Assembly (NCBI RefSeq): GCF_910592395.1
Contig: NC_088314.1
Coordinates: forward strand, 14,756,001 to 14,820,000
Length of the DNA stretch: 64,000 bases
Origin: Lineus longissimus
Lineage: Eukaryota > Nemertea > Pilidiophora > Heteronemertea > Lineidae
Direction: 5' to 3'
The position numbers were made by a program, and so were the translations under genes. Positions 22,060-33,662 of the stretch are shown here, one piece after another. A model generated the notes under the pieces. The model searched no databases. It had not been told where the DNA came from and was given only the letters and a program-made list of their open reading frames with translations. Position 1 is the first letter of the stretch; each line of letters starts with the position of its first letter.

Positions 22060-24332
22060 CTGAGTATGTTATCAATCTGTCAGACACCTCTCTAACTCCA
22101 GCCCAGGATACCCTCCTGAGCAAAGGTCTAAACTTTTGCCCCACACCGGGCGAACTGGACTTCGGAGAACTCTTTAAGGACTTGGATAAATTTCACGTCA
22201 GCCTCCGACGCAGGGCATTTTTCCACCAAAATGACCCTGCCTTAGACCCAACCCCTAACCAGGATGAGAACACTCTGCAACGCAAGTTCAAACTACCATC
22301 CAAATGGAACCCCCAAGGCCCCCCGGATCTAGAGGCTTTCATCAGAACCAATGAATATCACTTCGACCAGATCCTGCTCCACCCAACCCGTTCCCGAAAC
22401 CTCACGGTTCGGGAACGTGAAGCATTGGCCCAACTCAAGGCAATGCCTCATATTGTTATCAAGCCCGCAGACAAAGGCTCTGCAGTAGTAATCATGAACA
22501 GAAAAGATTACATTACAGAAGCTGAACGCCAACTGTCAAACCGGACTCACTACCGGCCTATGACAGAGAATCTCACTAATTCTCATGCGGCCAATGTCAC
22601 TGCTTTTCTAAGAGACATGCTGCAAACAGGGGAAATCACACAGAAAATGTTTGACTACCTAGCCCCAACGAAACCTAAAACACCTGAATTTTATCTACTG
22701 CCTAAAATCCACAAAGGGATTCTACCACCACCTGGCAGACCCATCATGTCGGCTAACGATTGCCCGACAGAGCGCATCTCGCAACTAGCCGACCACTTCC
22801 TTCAACCATTGGTTAAATCCACCAAATCATATATCAAGGACACCACCCATTTCCTACAAACAATCACAGCCTTGGGACATATCCCAGCCGGTACTCTATT
22901 GGTCACCCTTGATGTTACTTCCCTTTACACCAACATCCCAATATGGGAAGGTAAAAGAGCAGTGGCACGCCATTTAAGGAATAGAGGCCAACAAAACGGC
23001 CCGAACAACCAGTCAATAATCAGACTACTCGATTTAGTACTGTCACAAAACAATTTCCAGTTCAACAAACAGAACTACTTACAAGTCTCAGGAATGGCCA
23101 TGGGAACGAAGGTTGCACCATCCCTTGCTAATCTCTTCATGGCAGACTTCGAGGAACGTCACGTCTATACTCATCCGACAGAACCACTAGTCTGGGTTCG
23201 CTTTATAGACGACATCTTCGCCCTCTTCGCAACCACGAGAGAGGAAGTGGACAATTTTGTGACTGATCTCAACTCACATCATCCCACCATTAAATTTACC
23301 GCCGACATCTTGGACTCCAGTGTCACTTTCCTAGACACACGTGTCCACATCACATCCACTGGACATATCTACACAGACCTGTACACCAAACCAACGGATG
23401 CACACAATTATCTTCTATACTCATCAGCCCACATCAGGTCGTGCCTCAATGGTATACCATATGGACAATTTCTGAGAATCCGAAGAATTTGTTCAAACTT
23501 AGACGATTTTGAGAAACACGCACTCGAGATAGCACACCACTTCGAACGCAGAGGTTATCCCAAGCCTCTCACAGAGACGGCCCTCATACGGGCACACAGG
23601 CAGGACCGCCAGTCTCTTCTCAATCCAGACCCTACCACAATAGGAACCCAGGAGGAAGACAAAGCTCCTTTCTTCTTTGTCACCACCTTCAACCCGGCGC
23701 TTAAACAACCAGCCGAGATCATAAAGGACAACTTGGACATTCTAGCAAGACACAAAACTACTCTACACCTGTATGAGACACCTATTATACATGGTTTCAG
23801 AAGACCTAAAAACCTCAGGGACAACCTAGTCCGAGCCAAACTAGGGCCTTCCACGGTCGCAGCACCCAGCACAACCAAGCCCCCACGCTGGTCCTGTCTC
23901 TCTCCAAGAACATGCAGATACTGTCCACGCATTAACACAACTGGACATATCACTAGCAGGACTACAGGGAAGATCTATAACAAAAAAACCAAAATTTGCT
24001 GTAAAAGCAATAATGTTATTTATTGTATTCAATGTAGACAATGTCACATTCAATATGTAGGCGAAACCAAGCGCTCACTACTAGAACGCTTCCAAGGACA
24101 CTTTTATAGCGTCAATAAAAACATCGACACCGATGTCATAGGCCATCACTTCAACCTCCCAGACCACCAAGGCCTGGAAGATATCACTGTCTCGGTTCTT
24201 GAATTCATGCACATCCCTCCAGATGGCGCCCAAGCCAAGGCCACCAGACTCTCCAGAGAGTCCTTCTGGATCCACCGTCTGCGCACCATGTCGCCGCTCG
24301 GACTCAACATCAAGGACAACACGTCCTGGTAA
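22060..24332 (+). CDS. Penelope-like element ORF: reverse transcriptase and GIY-YIG endonuclease
   Basis: An uninterrupted frame opens at 21984, but similarity to the intact copy at 59-61 kb begins at S-E-Y-V-I-N-L-S near 22062. The first ~25 residues are therefore probably not native and the 5' end is truncated. RT motifs: I-K-P-A-D-K-G-S-A-V-V-I, L-D-V-T-S-L-Y-T-N-I-P, M-A-M-G-T-K-V-A-P-S-L-A-N-L-F and the catalytic F-I-D-D-I-F-A-L-F (about 23207). A linker with C-R-Y-C-P follows, then GIY-YIG (V-I-Y-C-I-Q-C ... Q-Y-V-G-E-T-K). The C-terminus is S-F-W-I-H-R-L-R-T-M-S-P-L-G-L-N. About 757 residues. The protein reverse-transcribes its RNA at a nick it makes itself. The frame is open, so decay is recent. 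Confidence 0.85.
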
Positions 24333-24469
24333 CCACGCTCATGCCATTTTAGCATTTCTATCATACATCTTAAACGTTAGCTTCATGAATAAGTCTGGTT
24401 ACAGGCCCTTTAAGAGCGTTCAGAGGCTAGTTGCCAGTAAACAATGACGTCTTTTGTCTTTTCTTTCAG
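24333..24469. other. 3' edge of Penelope copy and intron end of the next gene
   Basis: A short non-coding gap. It ends in a strong acceptor (TTTTGTCTTTTCTTTCAG) that opens the HECT-like gene, so upstream exons of that gene probably lie beyond the Penelope insertion. Confidence 0.5.
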
Positions 24470-26431
24470 ATTGATATAGCCACTATCATTCTGATGACTG
24501 ACGAGCAGCTCTCAAACTACCTACGGAAGCTTGGTGACAGGATTGCTACTGTTGATTTTTGTAAGGGACAGTCGAAGACAGCTGCATCAAGTGCGAATGG
24601 TGGTCTTCACGAATCTGCACCGCCAGCAAAGAAGAAGACGAAACTCATCGAGAAATTGCGCAAAAAATGGATGAAGGACAGTGATGGCGAAGAAAGCTCT
24701 ACTTCTAAGCAAAAGGGTGCAGAAAAACCTGATCGTGCGGTGGAGTTGGGGTGGATGCACCATGATGGACATGTGTTCAAACAAGTTCGTACGTCCATGG
24801 GGGAGGCACTAGGAATATCCGCATGGATAAAAATAATAAAAAATATGATCTGATTGAGGAGGGGAAGAAACTATTTTTTCCTTCCGGTGTTTCAAAGCAG
24901 GGGCCAGCTGAGAAATTCTTGTTTTCTTTGAAAGACTTTCAAGGGTCTGACATTCAAGATGATTTAACAGTCGGGAGAAATGTACGAACGCTCAAAAATG
25001 AGGACAATGTGCTTTTATTTGTCAACCCGAGAACTGGAAGATAGTGATGATGACGATTACCTCTCCTTGCCGGAGTTAAATCCCACCATGCCGTTGGTGA
25101 AACCATCAACTTCTAGTTCTGCCACAGGTGGACCTGACCTGCTGTATGACGCTAGGCCAATTCCTCATGCGGTTGGCAGACCGACATCACCCAGTTTTGC
25201 TTCCACAAGCACGCCTAATGCGGTTGGTGCACCACATGGTGTGCATTCAGAAACGGCTCCGGGATCTGTAATCGCTCTAAATGGGACTATAGGCCTACAG
25301 ATCGGTTCAATATTCAATGTCGATCTCAGCGATGTTGAAACAGCTTCCGGCGAACCTACTATCCAATTCGGTCCTGCATTCAACGTTGATCATGGCGGTA
25401 TTGACTTAGCAGATACTCTACCAATGCAGGTTAAATTTGAGAAGGATCCAAGGCAATTAGTCATCATCAGACGAGCATTGAGCATGAAGGACATGATAGA
25501 TGCCTTTTCCGACCCATCGATAACGAACGACTGTCTGGTCATGAGGTGGAAGGCGGATAATGGGTGTTTGGAAGCGGCAGTCGGTGATGGAGTTATACGA
25601 GACTGTTTGTCCCAGTTCTGGCAGGAATTTTATTCCCAGTGCACCATCGGCCATCATTGTAAAGTGCCTTTCTTGAGGCATGACTTCTCGAGTATCAGCT
25701 GGAAGTCGGTGACAAGGATTTATCTGGTGGGATGGAGAGAATACGGCTATATTCCGCATCTGCTCGCCGTTCCTTTCATGGAGGAAACCATATACGGCAA
25801 AACGTATTCTTCGTTAGTTGACTCGTTCCTGGACTACGTTGACAAGGACGAAAAGGAGACCATACAAAAGGCATTGGATAACTTTGACCCAGATGATACA
25901 GATGAGCTGATGAGTGTATTGGAGCAATACGGCTGCAGGAGCGTACTCAGGGGGAACACGATCGCCACTGTTGTCGAAGAAATAGCACATAAACAACTCA
26001 TTCAAACTCCGATGTTTGTGATTGACAACTGGTGGAGCGAGCTCCAGCAAATGGCCTTTCATCTTCTGCACGAGTCTTTCATCAATTTCTGTGGGTCGCC
26101 AGAGCCAACCACAAAGATTGTGAAGAAATCCCTGGTGTTTCCAGAAGGGAAGGAAGATGAGACTGCGGCAAAATATTTGAGGAAATTCGTTGGTGGTCTT
26201 GACGAGCGGCTTCTTAAGCGATTCCTGAGGTTCTGTACTGGGGCAGACCTGTATCTTGGCTCACTAATTACGGTGACACTCACCACTATGAAAGGCCTTG
26301 AACGTCGACCTGTTGGCCATACCTGCACCAAGGAGCTGCATATACCATCGGAATACGACAGCTACCCAGAGTTCAGGGATGAATTCACTAACATTCTAGA
26401 CAGTAATGAGTGGGAAATGGAATTCTCATAA
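24470..26431 (+). pseudogene. HECT-domain-like gene with two compensating frameshifts
   Basis: The exon starts after a polypyrimidine acceptor; ATG is at 24494. Part one is Lys-rich and includes L-G-W-M-H-H-D-G-H-V-F-K-Q-V-R. The frame changes near 24800 and returns near 24975, so residues between them (K-Y-D-L-I-E-E-G-K-K-L-F-F-P) are in another phase. The long third part has an acidic patch (D-S-D-D-D-D-Y), a Ser/Thr/Pro linker, then a HECT-like fold: A-V-G-D-G-V-I-R-D in the N lobe and a C lobe with L-G-S-L-I-T-V and G-H-T-C-T-K-E-L-H-I-P-S-E-Y-D-S-Y. The Cys in G-H-T-C sits where HECT ligases form the ubiquitin thioester. Pairing with the integrase gene at 27.7-29.4 kb suggests a mobile or transposon-derived origin (inference). 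Confidence 0.6.
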
Positions 26432-26437
26432 ATATTG

Positions 26438-26996
26438 CGTATATGGCAAGCCGTTTGTCCATTAATTGCAAAAACCAAGATTTTGACTCAGAATCCTAGA
26501 TTTTAGAAAACAAAATCCACTACCAAACTGGGTCGAGCGATCTGCATGCAACACCGGGCAGTGATTACACATACAGGACTCACTGGTTGCCCGCTAGGTT
26601 GAAGTCGGTGGTTCTGGACTGGGCTGGTCAGTCAAAATCCTGGTTTTTGTAGCTAAAATGATAGTTGTACATTCAAAATATTAGTTTTTGGAATCAAAAA
26701 CAAGGATTTTGGTAAAATCCTGGTTTTTGAAGCTAAAATGATAGTTGTGCATTCTGAGTTCTGAGTCAAAAACTAGGATTTTGTCAAAATCCTGTTTTTT
26801 GAAGCTAAAATGATAGTCCTGCATTCAAAATCTTTTATTTTTTGAGCCAGAATCTCGAATTTTTATGGCAAAATGATCCGCATTCAAAATCTATGTTTTT
26901 AACTCAAAAACCTCGACTTTGGTCTTAAAATTTAGGATTTTGAGTGAAAAATCTTGGTTTTTGCAATTATTGGACAACGGCTTGCCATGTGCATAC
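26438..26996. mobile_element. Non-coding inverted-repeat element with internal ~80-bp repeats
   Basis: The ends are inverted copies over about 60 bases: ATGGCAAGCCGTTTGTCC at 26441 and its inverse ending near 26993. Three tandem ~80-base units starting TCCTG(G/T)TTTTTG(A/T)AGCTAAA fill the centre (26637-26880). I see no clear target duplication. It lies directly after the HECT-like gene's stop codon. Confidence 0.7.
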
Positions 26997-27675
26997 ATGT
27001 AACAATAACCAGAGTAGCATATCCCAATGTGTGATTAAACTTGTATTTAGATCATGCTAAGATTAGTAGACTGACTCATACCATGATTTAGCTTTTTCTT
27101 CGAATCTAACTCTTGAGTGACATTACATGGTTTGCATTTTAGCTTTTAGTTATTCATATACTCATATTCATTTCGATGGTTTATGAAGGCCCAGAGAAAT
27201 TGTCCCATGAGAAAAGGCAAGGCAGCCAAATGCTTGCCCAATGTTCAATGGGCACTTCTTCTGAGCCAACCAATGTTCAAAGGGCACTTTTTCTGAGCGT
27301 CCCTGTAGCTGTATAAATGATTTTGTTTTGATACTCGTGTTAGTGGCATCACTGCTGGTCTTGGAACCTGTCAACAATGATAAAGGAATGACGAAGTAGA
27401 AATGACGAGAACTAGACGTTCATTACCTGCTCATAACATTCATCACTTATATTTTTGATAAAACTGATTGTACATTGTAGTATGTAATTAGGGACCATTC
27501 AAGTATTGAATACTCAATGAATTGAAGGGCCCCTCATAACTTCGGCATATTCATGTTAAGAATGTAATAAAGATTATAGTTTCTCACGAATACCGTACTT
27601 CTGGTTAACTGTTCAGCAATGCACACAGGGACCTGATGCAGTAGAAATTAAGTCCACCAATACAAAGGAAAAAGT
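26997..27675. other. Spacer between converging genes
   Basis: AT-rich. A partly repeated phrase (CCAATGTTCAA(T/A)GGGCACTT) occurs twice at 27237-27292. No supported gene; it must include the 3' untranslated ends of the two converging genes. Confidence 0.4.
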
Positions 27676-29354
27676 TCAGTCCAAAAGTCTGTTCATGATA
27701 CGCCTTAGTGTCACATGAAGGTCTCTACCTTCCTCGGGATTACTGGGCAGAAAGAGACCATGTTCGTCCATCAGTATACAACACAGGTCATACATGTCCT
27801 TGTCGGCACACGGATAGTCTGACTTGAAGATGCAGTGCTCATTGCAGGCTTCAACCTTGGTGTCATCAACATCACAGAGATAATCTTCCGCATCGAAGAT
27901 TGCTGGCATTGAGTACATCATGATCGGGCGCCCATGATTCAGATTCGTATTGTTGTATCTCCTGATCCTATGCACATTCCAAAGTTGAGCCACCTCGTCT
28001 AGCTCATTCTGAAAATAAAAAAGAGTGCCTTCTCATCAATCACAAAGGAGCCTTGACTGCAATTATCTGATTACTAATTGATTCGGCTACGAACCCGGAG
28101 TAGAAGTTAAGATAACTAGAAATCCAATATCATACATATATTGTACTAAGTTTAAAAGGGGCAGTGTATAGACCTCTCAGAACCGAAAGGGATGTCCCAT
28201 CCGATTAGAAATAGCCTGTCGAGCGCCATTGATTGAGTACACAATACTTCTACAACATAGCGAGCGATATACCTGGAACTCAACGCATAGCCAGTGAGGA
28301 CCACAAGAGATGACCGCTGTGTGGGGCACATGGGCATTGCATACACTGCTCCTTTAAATCCACCGTTGCGTGAATTTAAACAACTGTCGCCGATGATACT
28401 ATTTTGTTATAATATTATGTCTCAATTCCAGCTGCCCCTCATATTAGATAAACTCGAAAGACAGGTGCAATTTTCATATCGGGACAATAGGCTCAAAGAA
28501 TTAAAGCTGGCCTTTATAGGAATCAGAAAAGGGGTAATTACCTGTATCAGAGGCATGAAACAGAATCGAATTAATTCTTTGTCTTTCTCCTCGCCACTGA
28601 AGTGGCCTTGACCTTGCAATTCATGGAATAGGGCCATCCAGAACTCAGCATTCTCCTTTCGAAGAATTCCACACCATGACTCGATCCGCTGGTTGGCGGT
28701 GCCTCTTCCATACTGAAAACAACATTCCTCCTGGTCACTTTCCCTGAGGAAGGTCTGCATGTGTTCAATATGTCCATTTACAGTACCTAAATCGGCTCGA
28801 ATCAATTTCGGACAGCCTTTTATTGTCTCAACCGACCGAATAAAATAGCCCCCGATAACTGCCAGGTTGCTGTTGGTGAAATGTGCCTCCAGCCATATCA
28901 TGTATCTCGAAAATCCATCAATACAGCCATTGATACAAATGCCATATGGCTTAAGTTTGTCATACGAATCAACGTGCCAGACGTAGTGAGGTCCTTTCAC
29001 AGTATATCGCCTTCGAACAAGTCGCCTACTCTTTCTCAGTTCAACTCCTTCGGGATCTAGTTCTTTCAGAACCATTCGCAACGTCTCTTGACTTACAACA
29101 AGGCCATTGGTAATACATTTCAAATGCATAAACCTGTATCCATGCAGTTGTCCCGATGTGGTGAGTTCCCGCAGAATGAAATCGATAATGTCATTTAAGC
29201 TTGTGCAATTCTTACGCCTAAACAACCCCAGTCTTGAAAGAACACGACGTAACTGCCGCTCACTTACAGCATAATCAAACTTCTCTGATAAAACGCACCG
29301 AATTTCAAGTTGGGTAAGACCGAGATTGAAGAGATCAACTACGATGGACTGCAT
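27676..29354 (-). CDS. Two-exon integrase-core (rve-type) protein
   Basis: Exon 1 runs 29354-28542 (start M-Q-S-I-V-V-D-L) and exon 2 runs 28008-27676. The donor is ACAG|GTAATT and the acceptor TTTTATTTTCAG|AA, and both lengths are multiples of three, giving 381 residues. An N-terminal helical part resembling a helix-turn-helix (S-E-R-Q-L-R-R-V-L) leads to an RNase-H-fold core: Asp in W-H-V-D-S-Y-D-K-L-K-P-Y-G, G-C-I-D-G-F-S-R, Asp in I-R-A-D-L-G-T, and Glu in N-Q-R-I-E-S-W. Exon 2 has V-A-Q-L-W-N-V-H-R-I-R. I recognise the family as widespread in animals and uncharacterised; the DDE residues are intact. It may be an active transposase, or domesticated. Confidence 0.8.
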
Positions 29355-29373
29355 CTTGATACAGCCTCATTAT

Positions 29374-29600
29374 GATAACTCGAGCGCTCGAGTTATGAAA
29401 AATAATCTAAAAAATATTTTGCGTGACCTTTACGTAAGTCGAGCGCTCGAGATATAAGTCGAGCGCTCGAGATACAAGTCGAGCGCTCGAGTTATAAAAA
29501 ATTAATTCGGGCATTCTAAAAAAAAGATTTTGAGTGACCTTTACGTAAGTCGAGCGCTCGAGTTATAAAAAATAAATTCGGGCATTCTAAAAAAAGATTT
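29374..29600. promoter_or_regulatory. Five-copy palindrome cluster CTCGAGCGCTCGAG
   Basis: The 13-14 base palindrome occurs at 29379-29392, 29439-29451, 29459-29471, 29479-29491 and 29550-29562, just 5' of the integrase gene start. Several copies are preceded by TGACCTTTACGTAAG. The block with the last copies, plus ATTCGGGCATTCTAAAAAAA, is itself duplicated at a ~110-base period. Spacing and position fit binding sites for a dimeric protein, either the element's own integrase at a subterminal repeat or a promoter regulator. I saw no copies elsewhere in the window. Confidence 0.6.
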
Positions 29601-29689
29601 CGCGTGGCCTTTTACAGCCACCGTACATTAGAGATAACAGTGGAGCATTGAAACATATTGTTGTGAATGTTTACATGCCTTACTACACT

Positions 29690-30975
29690 CTAAAAACAAG
29701 GGTGCTTCATAGGGTGCCATGGAAAATCCAAGGGTACTTTACGACACCAAGGGTGCTTTGGGAGTGTTTTAGTGAGATAAGGGTGCTATGCAAGTTGTGA
29801 GGGTGCTATGGATGGTAGAGGTGCTGATTTGGCACCCTAGGGTGCCATTTCAGCACCATTTCGGCCCCTCAAAGGGTGCTTTAGTGGCCGGATGTCGCCG
29901 CCAGTTGACCTAAGCCTAAAACGGCGCCTAGGCCTATTTAAGGGGGCCGAGGATGGTTTTTCACCCATTATCGCGCACTATGCGGGCCGATAATGGCGCG
30001 CGCGCTTCGGGTGAAAAACCAGCGCTCATTTAATATTGGTGCCACCCCTCGTTCCCTGAGGTACTTCGCTCCAGGTTATTGATGGCCATTTTAGTAGCTC
30101 TGGGACCAATCATGAACGAGTGTAGGCCTAGGCCTTCTAATCATAGCAGCAAATGAATTCTCAAGATGAGACTAAAATTATTGATATCTTAACGTTTTGT
30201 ATATGCAACGAACAGGCATACACTGTAAAAAGTAAATGTTAACTTAAAAACACTCTTTAGACACACTTAGAAAACACATTTTTGTGTTTATGTCTTTTTA
30301 AAGGGCTAATTGCAAATCTTTGCTGAAATCACCAAAATAGAACAAAAACACTTTTCCTGCGTGGCCAGTATATACAAAATGACAATGCAGGAAGAACAAG
30401 AGGCCCAAGGGCCTGGCGCTCAGCTGAGTTGTTGCTGCGTTGTTCGTATATATTACATTACTCGTCAAACTCTACTAAACTAAGGACTCAAAGCCTAAGG
30501 ATAATAGCTTCTGGATGTGTAACAGTGAATTGCGGTAGACTGGCGCAATCTACTTCAAGCAAGCTCCACCCTTGCAATGTGTGCGCAAACAGATAACCTA
30601 ACCTATATTGGACCATCAATTCTACACACAGCAACATGATTCATCCTCAGCTGTTACCATGATGATGATGATGATGATCCTTTTCGCAAATTGGTCGTCT
30701 TCTGTCTTTCTTCCATACTTCAGTGCCACCGGATGTAGTCTGCCCTTGTGGAGGGATCCTTTCAGCACCGGGACACAAGAATCCATGCGAATTGAATCAC
30801 ATGGAGAGACTAGCCCAATCACCCGCTTTTGGCTGGGTAGAAATGGGTAAATCTCGCAGACTGGACCTTAAACTCTACTGCCGACGTGTGAGGCCGGTCT
30901 GACAGATGAGTAAGTGGGGTCCACCTAATGCAGAAGGCACCAGTTTCCCTAACTAAAAGGGTAACATTATTGCCT
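29690..30975. repeat. Repeat-rich, gene-free stretch
   Basis: 29695-29890 contains about nine AGGGTGC words spaced 20-40 bases and begins CACTCTAAAAA. 29950-30022 is an imperfect palindrome with GGTTTTTCACCC arms. A CACTGTAAAAAGTAA stretch lies at 30222. GAGGCCCAAGGGCCTGGCGC with CTCAGCTGAG at 30395-30425 resembles the start of a dispersed invertebrate repeat. A short (ATG)n run is at 30656-30677. No supported gene. Confidence 0.5.
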
Positions 30976-30976
30976 A

Positions 30977-32698
30977 AAGGCCTGTGTACACTAGTAAAAT
31001 ATTAGCAACATTTTTACATTTCCAGTTGCAACAAATGTTGCAAAAATGTTGCGTAGTGTGTACAGAGCAAAACGCGTCTTACAACATGTTGTAAAATTGT
31101 TGCAAATTAAATGCAATGCAATTCTTTGTTGCATGTTGTAAAAATGTTGCAAACTCTTCAGCCAATCAGAAATAGGATTTGCGTCATGTGATCTACCGGA
31201 GTTCATGTGACTTGAACAAGAAGCAGGTATAGCAACTCTCAAGTGAGTGTCTTGCTTCGTAGGGTGATGAAACCTTTTCTAGAAGTTTTTGTATGACGGC
31301 TTGTCAGTCAGCCGCAACTCCTTTAGGCTGCGTATCCATAGGCTGTTCCGTGCCCTGCACAACATTCCCTTTTTACCGCCTGGCGCGCCACACGGACAAT
31401 GAACCTTCGTTGGTGTTATTGATCGTTCCCATAGGTTATGCCGTGTCACATTGCGGGCATATATGCACTGTGGATTGGGAATATAGGCCCATATTGGGAT
31501 TGAACATGTCCATTCTTTTGCGAGGGAACAACACGGAAGCAATGTCTGAGGCGAAATTAATTCAAGAGGTTCATCAACGGGAACTACTCTGGGACCCCGA
31601 AACTGATGATTATCATAACAAGCACGAACCTGTAATTTGTTGCTTAAAAGTCAGGTTTTATATACATGTACATGTCAATTTGATGTTGCAAGTGAAAATA
31701 CAAGTTACTTGTATTTTCATTTTCAATATTCATAAGAAATTGTCTTCTGAAATAATGACAGCGTGCGGATAAACGCGATTGACTGCTGCGAAATGAGGAC
31801 TACAAAGGCCTACATGACCAAAAAGGAATATCCAATGGAGACGCAGGGCATAAGCCGCACTTACACCACCTGAAAATGGACCACCAATCTTGGTTCGGGA
31901 ACCAATGCCGCACCATCGAAAATCCACCAAGCGCTTACACCAGCGCTGCAGCTAGTTATAAAATCCGGCTACAGATGGCGCGCAAACAATAAGCAGAACG
32001 CAGAAAGCGCCATTTTGAAAGCGCCGCCTGGAGCCGAACCATCTAACTAGCTAATTGCCGATCCATTTGCGCGTACACCACGACAAAGCCGAGCTTTTAA
32101 CAAGCCGGGCGATTTGGACCATCAAGCTTGGTGGGACAAATTCGCTCGGCAATTTGTATCGGCAATGGATTGCCGAACCAATTTGTCGCGGCAATGTGGT
32201 GGTGTAAGTGCAATTGGTCCACCAATATATCGTGGTGTAAGCGCAGCTATAGTGCCAGGTCACAAGGCTGTTACGCCATAACGCCACACTACACAAGGGC
32301 ATACCCTATGGATACGCGGCCTTAACAGGCAGTGGTATGCCCCATCATCCACCCTCATTTTGATCCAGGGCCTGGTCCATATTCTCTTTGGTTATTTCGC
32401 CGCCTCTTCCGTCTCTCAACAATGACAGCTAAAATTGCTGCAGAAGCACTCAAAACACATCTTCTCTCCTTGGAATCATCCATTTTCCCTCCAAAATACC
32501 TATTTCCCTTTGTTCCCACTAAAAAGTTTGCAACAATTTACCAACATGTTGTAAAAATGTTGCTAATTTGTTGCTAGTGAACACAGGGCCTTGAAGGGCT
32601 TGTTGCAAAATTGTTGTAAAAATGTTGGGAAAATGTTGGTAAAATGTTGGTAAAATGTTGGTAAAATGTTGCTAATATTTTACTAGTGTACACCCTGC
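30977..32698. mobile_element. Inverted-repeat element built on TTGCAACATTTTTAC motifs
   Basis: The left end (30977, AGGCCTGTGTACACTAGTAA then ATATTAGCAACATTTTT) has two inverted partners on the right: one ending at 32592, and a second ending at about 32698 (CTAATATTTTACTAGTGTAC). ATGTTGGTAAA is tandemly repeated between the two right ends. The body contains other nested elements. No transposase is encoded. The target duplication is ambiguous. Confidence 0.65.
31323..32324. mobile_element. Nested MITE with TTA target duplication
   Basis: Inside the larger element: GGCTGCGTATCCATAGG at 31326 and the inverse CCTATGGATACGCGGCC at 32305-32321, flanked by TTA on both sides (31323-31325 and 32322-32324). 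This is a Harbinger-type signature. Within it, GCGCTTACACCA-type inverted words around 31852-31890, 31935 and 32205-32250 suggest a further, older insertion. Confidence 0.7.
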
Positions 32699-32828
32699 TT
32701 AAGTCAAGTGAAACTCTTAACAAACCTTAGCAGAATGCCACCATTGAAATGTTGATAATAATGATAGCAAGTAAAAACTTTAAACAGATAGACTTGATTT
32801 TTTTAACCAACTGCCACATGTGGTTTTC
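32699..32828. other. 3' flank of the small minus-strand gene
   Basis: A short AT-rich stretch with no feature of its own. Confidence 0.35.
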
Positions 32829-32834
32829 TTTATT
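32829..32834 (-). terminator. PolyA signal AATAAA for the small minus-strand gene
   Basis: AATAAA on the minus strand, about 45 bases after the stop codon at 32879-32881, at a plausible distance for a short 3' untranslated region. Confidence 0.5.
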
Positions 32835-32878
32835 TAGTAAATTTTGAGGTAAGTATTACAGAATGAAATACTTGAATA

Positions 32879-33662
32879 CTAGAATTGCCTGGCTCTTCTG
32901 ATGATTGCACTGGTGAACACCGAAGTCGATGGGATGTGCAAAGTCATAGCTCGATCCTCTCTCTTGGTCATCTTTGAGATGTGGTCACCAAATATGTTCA
33001 AATGCAGCTGCAGATCATTCCTGTCCTGCAAAACATGATGAGGAGATAACATTTTAATTTTGATAGAATAGGTAAGCTAGCCAAGTTTTATATCAAAATA
33101 CAAGGCCAACAACAACTGATAAGGCGCTAGGGCCGAATGATCAAGGAAGTTCATTGATGATATGATTGGGAATACATTGTGATAAGAGTGATGAATCGGC
33201 CCCGTTTGAAGCATTGTGCTATGTACAGTGTGCAAGTGTCAGTGTGTATCAGCTATCGCATTTATTGTTTGTTGACATTTCAAATCGCTGGAGTCGATCC
33301 TCAATTACACTGTTTATGTACATTGGCAACCTTACCCGATGATATCAGAACGATGTTTATTATTGTCTTGTTTATTCACATTAGTTCTGCTATGTGACAA
33401 GAGTTATTTGTTGAGAAATCCATGATTTAAAGCCGGACTTTGACATCGTTTCTCAGACCAACCAAGCTGCATTTCGCAGATCGTTTTTCAACGATCGTCG
33501 ACGAACTATTTCAAATTAATCACATCCAATTAAACAATCCAAGCCTTCCCTAATGTCATCAACATGCAATAACACAAGCAGCCAAATATTATCGCCTATG
33601 AAATTGTGAATTTAATGAGAACTTACCTCTGAATTGACAGAACGCGATCTATTCCATAGCAT
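32879..33662 (-). CDS. Small two-exon gene, 60-residue basic protein of unknown function
   Basis: Exon 1 (33662-33627) starts in a good context (GAGACCATGC) and ends GAG|GTAAGT. Exon 2 (33025-32879) begins after TTTTGCAG|GA and ends at TAG. Both exons are multiples of three, giving 60 residues: M-L-W-N-R-S-R-S, then D-R-N-D-L-Q-L-H-L-N-I-F-G-D-H-I-S-K-M-T, and a basic end I-I-R-R-A-R-Q-F. No signal peptide or membrane span. Exact splice sites, an AATAAA downstream and a promoter-like upstream block argue for a real host gene. I do not recognise the family; an extra exon in the 600-base intron cannot be excluded. Confidence 0.6.

Noticed and set aside
30608-30850. Frame through the (ATG)n run
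   Set aside because: Methionine run from a microsatellite with no supporting signal.
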